This document shows positions 57,331-64,000 of a stretch of 64,000 nt of DNA, in pieces (position 1 is the stretch's first letter; every line of letters begins with the position of its first letter). The notes beneath the pieces were generated by a model. That model worked only from the letters and a program-made list of their open reading frames with translations. It was not told the origin of the DNA and did not search any database. The stretch is from Microcebus murinus (Eukaryota > Chordata > Mammalia > Primates > Cheirogaleidae). A program made the position numbers and the translations under genes. The DNA lies in the NCBI RefSeq assembly GCF_040939455.1, contig NC_134104.1, forward strand, positions 7,091,501 through 7,155,500, written 5' to 3'.

Positions 57331-58685
57331 CTGATTTGAAGTTCACCGGGTCCACAGGCCTGACCTGCTCATCTCGGTAGATGCGGAGAATCGGGAACAG
57401 AAAGGCTGGCTCCACCCAAGGCCAGAAGCACAAAATCACTGAGTTCAGAATCGAACGGCGAGGAGTAGGGAGAGGGCAAGAAAGGTGATGGCAGGATTTC
57501 AGGTGAATGATCTTAGCCACAAGAAGAAGATGAAAGTGTCTAAACTGGTCGTGGCCTTAGGCACAGTAATTCACCCCTGCCACCACCCCACCAGGGGACG
57601 TGGCCCAGCAAATGCCACATTGTATGAAATTGCCTCTGCCATATTCAGAGAGCAGAATTATGTGATTTTAAAATGCAGGACTCTGAATAGCTCCCGGAAA
57701 TGATGCTTGGACCTCCTCCCTTCCCCTCCCACCCCAAGTCTCTGGCCATGGCTTTCTGAGTGATGGCAAAAGCAAGCGCCATCTGCCCCAGTGCCCAGGC
57801 CCAGGGAGGATAGAGCCTTAGGAAAGACTTCCTGCCTTGAGCTCCCTGAATCCTGCTTCCACCCCCTCTCCCTTGCCTTCTGCTGTCCTCTGGGACAGAG
57901 AGCCTGAACAGCTGCTGCCTGTCACAGACTGAGCCCCCGCTGTGCTTGGCCATTAGCTCACCTTATAGTGAAAAGGAGGGAGTCATTCTTCCTTTCTTAT
58001 GTATAGATATCAAAAAATTTAGGGCTCACAGAATTGTCAAGGAGAAGCACATGATTGGGAATGTGCAGTTTTGAGAAATATTCCCAACGTTTGAGCAGGC
58101 CTGGGTTTCACGGCTCAGCAGCACTGAAAGGGTCGCCTGCACACAGCACATGATTATGCAATGACGGTCCACAGGGGACAGAGGATCCCGGCAGATGCAG
58201 TCATTCTTGACTTCTGCCTTCTGCATTGGAAGCGTATTGTTGAATTTTTGATCTCATAAGGAAAGCTATTTTTTCTGCTCCATTTAATTTTTTTTTTTTT
58301 TTTTTTTTTTTGGTCACAAAACTGTTTAAACTGCACATGTGATGCAAATCTATCTCCAGTGACACAGACTCAGAATCTAACCATCTTCCTCTCTCTTTAT
58401 ATAGAAAGGTTCCAGGGACAGTCACAACAGAGCAAGGTCAGGATTATGGCAATTCTCCAAGAGCAGAGAGAAGGTTCCAAGAGAGAGGATTAAATTCTCC
58501 CTTTTCTTTGAAGATCTGGGCCATAAGCCTCATCCTACTCCAAAAACCTCCCAAGAACTGCACTCTCACTGCAACACTGAGAGCGAGGGCAGGCCAGCGT
58601 GGTGGGAAGTAAGAATGGGGGTGGCACAAATGAAAAAGAAACAAAAGATGAAAAAAAAAAAAAAGAAAAATCGCTTTGTTTGTTT
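57331..58685. other. Non-coding, with long homopolymer
   Basis: A T-run of about 22 lies at 58290-58312, followed by sequence I do not recognise. There is an A-run at about 58652-58665. A retroposon attached to the T-run is possible, but no TSD or family could be shown. Confidence 0.4.
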
Positions 58686-58689
58686 TTTT

Positions 58690-59060
58690 TTTAGTTGGAT
58701 TCCATTACGATCAGAAAGCATACTCTGTATGATTTCGATTCTTTTGTTGAGCTCTATCTTGATGTGTATTCTATGGGCACTTAAAAAGAATGTGTTTTCT
58801 GCTGTTGTTGAGTAGAATGTTCTATAAACACTGACTAGGTCCTGTTGGTTGATGGGGTTGTAGAGTTCCTCCATATACTTGTTATTTCTCTCATGCTGTA
58901 CTAGCAATTGCTAAGAGAGGGGTGCTGGTCTCTTCAACTATATTTGTGCATTTGTTTGTTTCTCCTTTCAGTTGTATCAGTTTTTGTTTCACGTATTTTG
59001 CATCTCTGTTGTTTGGTGCATACACATTTAGGATTGTTATGTATTCTCAGTTGATTTAAC
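58690..59060 (-). repeat. Ancient L1 (host element), 3' segment
   Basis: Plus-strand words TTGATGTGTATTCTATGGGC, AATGTGTTTTCTGCTGTTGT, TTCTATAAACACTGACTAGG and TTTCAGTTGTATCAGTTTTT are antisense ORF2-region sequence of an old L1. The same element seems to resume at about 60020 after a younger insertion. Confidence 0.6.
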
Positions 59061-59249
59061 CTATATATTTTATTTATATACAAGAGTTGTTCATATTCAT
59101 GGGGTACATGTGACATTTTGATACATACATACAATGTGTAATGATCAAATAAGGGTAATTGGGATATCCATCACCCCAAACATTTATCATTTCTTAGTGT
59201 TGGAAACATTCCAAAACTTTTCTTCTAGCAATTTTGAAATACACAGTAA
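59061..59249 (-). mobile_element. Medium-age L1 3' UTR inserted in the ancient L1 (left half)
   Basis: CATGGGGTACATGTGACATT, TGTGTAATGATCAAATAAGG, GGATATCCATCACCCCAAAC and TTTTGAAATACACAG match the antisense 3' UTR also seen at 45776-45960. It is itself split by a lemur-type L1 at 59250. Confidence 0.75.
59236..59249. repeat. TSD of nested lemur L1, left copy
   Basis: GAAATACACAGTAA is repeated exactly at 59755-59768. Confidence 0.92.
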
Positions 59250-59754
59250 TTTGACACTCTACAAATGGGACAACTGCACTCAAATGTTTATAGCAGCACA
59301 ATTCACAGTTGCAAAGTTCTGGAAACAACCCAGGTGCCCATCAATACATGAGTGGATTAATAAAATGTGCTATATGTATACCACGGAGTACTATTCAGCT
59401 TTAAGAAACAATGGTGATACAGCACCTCTTGTATTTTCCTGGATGGAGCTAGAACCCATTCTACTAAGTGAAGCATCTCAAGAATGGAGAAACAAGCACC
59501 ACATGTACTCACCAGCAAATTGGTATTAACGGATCAACACCTAAGTGGACATATAGGAATAACATTTATCAGGTGTGGGGCAGGTGGGAGGGGGGAGGAG
59601 GGGATGGGTATATACAAACATAATGAGTGAGATGTGCAATGTTTGGGGGATGGTCACTCTTGAAGCTCTGACTCGAGGGGGTGGGCATGGGCAATATACA
59701 TAACCTTAACATTTGTACCCCCATAATATGCTGAAATTTAAAAAATGGAAAAAA
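59250..59754 (+). mobile_element. Lemur-type L1, 5'-truncated, nested
   Basis: It is sense-oriented and 505 bp long. It starts in the ORF2 C-terminal region (TTTGACACTCTACAAATGGG) and remains open for about 92 codons to a TAA near 59527, with NKMCYMYTTEYYSALRNNGD and SQEWRNKHHMYSPANWY. It then has the shared 3' UTR (GGGAGGGGGGAGGAGGGGAT, CCCCATAATATGCTGAAATT) and an A-rich tail. The exact 14-bp TSD shows it jumped into the 3' UTR of an older L1. Confidence 0.95.
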
Positions 59755-60018
59755 GAAATACACAGTAAATTATTGTTATCTACAGTTATCCTACTGTGCT
59801 GTCAAACTAGAACTTATTCCTTCTATCTAATTTTTGTGCCTATTAACCAACCTCTCTCCATCCCCCTCCCCACCTCCTTTCTGTTTACCAACACTCCACT
59901 CTCTACCTCCATGAGATCAATTTTTGTAGCTCCTACATATGAGTGAGAACATGTGAAGTTTGTCTTTCCGTGCCTGGTTTGTTTTACTTAACATAATGTC
60001 ATCCATGATTGGAACTTC
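59755..60018 (-). mobile_element. Medium-age L1 3' region inserted in the ancient L1 (right half)
   Basis: After the repeated 14-bp TSD the older 3' UTR resumes: TGTGCTGTCAAACTAGAACT, CCTCTCTCCATCCCC, GCTCCTACATATGAGTGAGA, CATGTGAAGTTTGTCTTTCC and ACTTAACATAATGTCATCCA. This is parallel to 45960-46220. Confidence 0.75.
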
Positions 60019-60100
60019 ATTATTTTTCTCTCCATCTCTCTTATTTTCGTTGCTCTTAGGTCTGCTTTATGTAATAATATAGCCACACCTGCTTTCTTTT
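60019..60100 (-). repeat. Ancient L1 (host element), middle segment
   Basis: CGTTGCTCTTAGGTCTGCTT and ATATAGCCACACCTGCTTTC continue the antisense ancient L1 sequence interrupted at about 59060. The segment ends with the target of the next lemur L1. Confidence 0.55.
60084..60100. repeat. TSD of second nested lemur L1, left copy
   Basis: CACACCTGCTTTCTTTT, 17 bp, is repeated exactly at 60538-60554. Confidence 0.93.
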
Positions 60101-60537
60101 TTTTTTTTTTTTATTTTGGCATATTATGGGGGTACAGATTTAAGGTTTCAATAAATGCCCATTTCCCCCCCTCCCCCAAAAGTCTGAGTCTCCATCATGA
60201 CCATCCCCAGATGGTGCACATCTCACTCATTATGTATGTATATACCCACCCCCCTCCCCCCTCCCACCTGCCCAATACCCTATTACTGTAGCACCTATGT
60301 GTCCACTTAGGTGCTACTCAGTTAATACCAGTTTGCTGGAGAATATATCTGGTGCTTGTTTTTCCATTCTTGGGATACTTCACTTAGTAGTATGGGTTCC
60401 AGCTCTAACCAGGAAAATATAAGATGTGCTATATCGCCATTGTTTCTTAGAGCTGAATAGTACTCCATGGTATACATATACCACATTTTATTAATCCATT
60501 CTTGGATTGATGGGCACTTGGGCTGTTTCCACAGCCT
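60101..60537 (-). mobile_element. Second nested lemur-type L1, 5'-truncated
   Basis: Oligo(T) at the left (60101-60112), then the shared 3' UTR in antisense and the ORF2 C-terminus. The minus-strand frame 60322-60537 carries QPKCPSIQEWINKMWYMYTM and SQEWKNKHQIYSPANWY. These are the same residues as in the copy at 6030, which points to a close common source. It is 437 bp long with an exact 17-bp TSD. Confidence 0.95.
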
Positions 60538-60554
60538 CACACCTGCTTTCTTTT
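60538..60554. repeat. TSD of second nested lemur L1, right copy
   Basis: Exact match to 60084-60100. The ancient L1 continues directly after it. Confidence 0.93.
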
Positions 60555-63090
60555 GATTAATGTTTGTGTTATCCATCCTTTTACTTTGAGCCTACCTCTA
60601 CCATTATACATGAAGTGAATTTCTTTTAAATGGCCTATAGTTGGAGTTGCTTTTTATACACTGTAATAATCTCTTTCTTTTAATTAGTACATTTTGACTA
60701 TTTATATTTAATATGATTATTGGCATGTGAAATCTTAGATCTGCCATTTGATTTTTTGTTTTCTGTTTGTTCTTTAAGTTTTATGATTCTCTGTTTTTGT
60801 GTTCCTAAATTTCTGTGGGCTAGTAAACATATTCTATAATTCTATTTTAATTTATTATAGTATTTTTGAGTGTATTTCTTTGTTTACCTTTTTTAAGTGG
60901 TTTTCCTAGGCATTACATTTCAGATGTATAATTTAACTACTGGTCTTGATGTTTTACCATCTCAGGGGAACATGAAAACTTTGGCTTCTTTTACATTCAT
61001 TTGCCTTCCTCAATTTATGATTGTCTTTAATATTTTCTCTACATACATTGAGAACCACATTAGACCCTGCTATATAATTTGTGCTTCAACCATCAAGCAT
61101 AATTTAGAAAACTCAAGAGAAGAAGGAAATTCTACTGGATTTGCCTATATATTTGCTCTTTTCATGTCCTTTTTACCTCTGTGATGTTCTAAGATTGCTT
61201 CTTTTAACATTTTCTTTTTGTTTAGAGAACTTCTTTTCTTTTAGGATGCATGTGCTCATGACAAATTCTCTTTGTTTGCTTTCATCTGAGAATGCCTAAA
61301 TTCATGAAGGATATTTTGCTGGTATATAATTCTGAGTTGGCAATTCTTGTTTTCAGCAGTTGAAAAATGTTGTGCTATTTCTTTCTGGGCACTGTAGTTT
61401 CTGATAAGGAATCCACTGTCATTGGAATTATTTTTTCCTTATATAATACATAATTTCTTTCTGGCTGCTTTCAAGACTTTTTCTTTAGTCTTCAGAAGTT
61501 TATTATGTGTCTTTATGTAGATTTCCTTATATGGAATTCACTCAGCTTCTTGAATCTGTAAGTTAATTTTACTGTTTGGTAAAATTTGGAACGTTTGCAG
61601 CCATTATTCCCTTGAATACTACTTTCAGTCCTGTTTCCTTTCTTCCTCTTCTCCTGATACTCTGTGTCATGAATGTTAGATCTTTTGTTATAACCCCATG
61701 TATTCCCAGGCTCTGTTAATTTTTTTCAGCCTACTTTCTCTCTCTTGTTCATATTGGAAAATTTCTATTGTTCTATCAACAAATTCATTGCTTCTTTCTT
61801 CTGCCTCCTCCACCCTGCTGGTAACCCCATCCATCAAGTTTTTATTTCAGCTATTGTCACTTTTAGTTCTGAAATTTCCATTTGGTTCTTCTCTATACCT
61901 TTTAATTTTTTTTTTTTTTTTTGGTGAGGCTAACTATTTGTTAAGACTTTTTAAATTTGTTTCAATCATGTTCATAATTGTTTGTTGAAGCATTTTTATG
62001 ACAGCTGCTTTAAAATCCTCATATAATTCTAAAATCTGTATCATGTCAGTGTCAGTATTTGTCTTTTCTCATTCAGTTTGAGCTCTTTCTGTTTCTTGAT
62101 GTGACAAGCAATTTATTTTTTATTGAAACCTAGACATTTTTGGTTTTCTAAGACCCTGTATCTTCTTTCAATCTTGTATGACAGCAGGCCTCCTCTGACA
62201 TCACTCTAGTGGGTTGAGGGGGGGGGACACCTCATTGCCCCCTAGTGGAGTGTCAGCCTCCAGTGGTGCTGGGGTGGGGGAGAGGATACTTGTTACTGCT
62301 AAATGGGAATGAGAATTCAGGCTCCCCACTGGGCCTCCGGGGACACCATCCTAGCCGGGCACCTCATTATTGCTTTTCACACGGTCTCCACCAACACTTT
62401 GCAGGAGTGGCCTTTTTACTGCTGGGTGGGGTTGAATATCCTGACTCTACACTAGTCCTTTTCTGACACCACCCCAGTGGGGCTGTGTAGAGCCACCTCA
62501 TTACTGCCAGATCTGTGTGGAAGTCCAGGCTCCTCATGTGGTCTCTAGGGGGTCTCTCTATCCTTCAGCAAGAATGGAAGTCCAGGATGCTCACTGTGTC
62601 TTCCCTGCCACCACCTTGGTAGCAAGTTTGGACACCTCATTACAGCCTGGTGAGGGTGGAAGTCTTAGCTCCCCATTAGCCTTTGCTTCTGCAGTGGCAT
62701 TGCTGTTTATTCTGTGGTGTTTGGCCGGCATGGAGAGGTTATCACTCGAAAGTGCTCTGTCTTCTTAGACTACATCTTTCTTAGTCCTTTGGCTAGAGGA
62801 AGCAGGCTTTCCTTGGGGCGTTTTTGTCTGCATCCATTGACATTTCCAAGTTGCTGTCTTCTCCAGTATCCATTCAGGGATGTATTATACAAAGCAAAAG
62901 GAAAACTCAGGCAACTGGCCCCTGTTGCATTCCTCAGGTACCAAAGTCCCTAGCTGGTCCGCCTTCTATTTGCCTTTCAGAGTCAACTTGCGTTTGTTTT
63001 ATATACATTGTCAAGGATTTTTTTTAACTGTACTTAGTGAGAAGAACAGGGAAAAATCTATCTATTCCATCCTCCCCAAAGCTGAAATGA
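60555..63090 (-). repeat. Ancient L1 (host element), 5' half
   Basis: It continues antisense L1 sequence: TTTTGACTATTTATATTTAA, TCTGGCTGCTTTCAAGACTT, TTCTTTCTTCTGCCTCCTCC and AGCATTTTTATGACAGCTGC. From about 62180 to 63090 there is GC-richer sequence with repeated 'CACCTCATTACTGCC' and 'GGAAGTCCAGGCTCC' words. On the minus strand its start is near TTTGGGGAGGATGGAATAGA, the look of an old L1 5' UTR. If this reading is right, nearly the whole 5' part of the element survives in decayed form. None of the frames in it is intact. Confidence 0.55.
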
Positions 63091-64000
63091 AGAAAGCAAT
63101 CGTAAATAGAAAACAGAAAGAAGAGACAAAAGAACAAAAATAACAACACACACAAACGATTAAAATGGCTTTCCTTATTTTCCTCCCCAGAGATCTCTGC
63201 TGCTGAGAATCAATTGCTAGGCACCTCATGAAGGGATCCCCTTCTCCCCCTCCCCTGCTCTACCCAAACAGAAGTTCAAGCTGAAAATATATGGCAAGAT
63301 GCACATACACACACACACACACAAAAAAAAAAAGATATGATTTCTATCCATGAATTTTCCCTAGTCCCCAGCCCCAGTAAATGTCACATTTGGTTATAAA
63401 ATTGAATTTCTCAAAGGAACACTTTTAAAATATTCCCCCGACTTAGTGTCTTTTATAACCACTGACACAGATGAGAGGTTGAAGAATCACATCTTCTTGC
63501 ACCCGACACTGTCTGGCATGCACGAGTAACAGGCTGGCTTCCTGGGGTGAGTCCAGGAAGGGTGGACTCTCTGGTGAGTCCACTCTGCTGTGGCAGAGTT
63601 CAGCAGGGACAGCGTTCTGTTTCGAGAGCAAGCATCCACGCCACCTCCCTAAATGCTGTCGGGGCCCCAGCGTGTGGCCTGGCTTGGGAAGCGGCCGTTG
63701 TTGTGTCCCGCTGGGTTTCCTGCCTGGCTGGGGGAGAGGGGGCTGCACATGGGTTCTCTAATATCGGGCAGCTTAGGCTTAAAATGGACTGATTTCCTGT
63801 CCAAAAACCTAGATCATGGCCCTCCCAAAAGCTGTGCACTGTCACGACCTCACACGTGCTCAGCCATGAATGAATGAATGAATGAATGAATGAATCCCTT
63901 AGTCTTCACTACGACCCAGCCAGCTCTTGCAGGAAAGCATGACGTGTCGTCCCACAGCAGCGCAACGCGGCCCCAGGGGAGGAAACTGGCTCACTCCTGC
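63091..64000. other. Non-coding end segment with two small tandem repeats
   Basis: An (AC)n tract followed by an A12 run lies at 63307-63334. A (ATGA)7 tract lies at 63866-63895, after which sequence like GGGGAGGAAACTGGCTC suggests a decayed antisense MIR. Frames up to 101 codons on both strands are unrecognised. Confidence 0.45.

Noticed and set aside
58290..58312. T22 run taken as the tail of a minus-strand retroposon
   Set aside because: The following sequence matches no family I know and no TSD was seen.

Overview
The window looks like non-coding nuclear DNA from a strepsirrhine primate, most likely a Malagasy lemur. Three things point there. The single Alu (5357-5648) carries the A/T-rich inter-monomer linker seen in lemur Alus. 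Five short 5'-truncated L1 copies share one 3' end that differs from human L1. The older repeats (MIR, L2, MER5, MLT1, old L1) are those common to placental mammals. The species cannot be named from the sequence alone.

I found no credible protein-coding exon, rRNA, tRNA or CRISPR array. All open frames are short; the longest is 225 codons inside a CpG-rich stretch and resembles no family I know. The window is intergenic or a large intron.

Layout. 1-5340: AT-rich DNA with MIR and old LTR-like remnants. 5343-6486: an Alu and a lemur L1 about 100 bp apart, each with its own target-site duplication (TSD). 6915-7107: a MER5A-type element with a perfect 8-bp TSD. 10244-10678: an L1 inverted by twin priming. 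12.9-28 kb: GC-richer DNA with MIR/L2/MLT1 fossils, two related non-autonomous hAT elements in opposite orientation (18485-18678, 26921-27130) and a compact CpG island (27361-27750). 28287-28750: an MLT1-type LTR interrupted by a CT/GT microsatellite. 35339-35908: an unidentified processed pseudogene on the minus strand with TSD, poly(A) signal and A-rich tail. 41301-41773: a longer hAT-like element with an internal palindrome. 42955-43500: lemur L1. 45776-48585: older L1 lacking its reverse-transcriptase core. 52363-52761: MaLR LTR with a perfect 5-bp TSD. 54.4-56.8 kb: old L1 sequence. 58.7-63.1 kb: a nest of L1s of at least three ages.

There are no genes to work together here. The biological content is transposition history plus a few candidate regulatory stretches: the 27.4-kb CpG island, a weaker CpG cluster near 16.2 kb, and a homeodomain/SOX-motif-rich AT segment near 50.2 kb. 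Repeat family names come from recalled consensus sequences and were not checked against a library.
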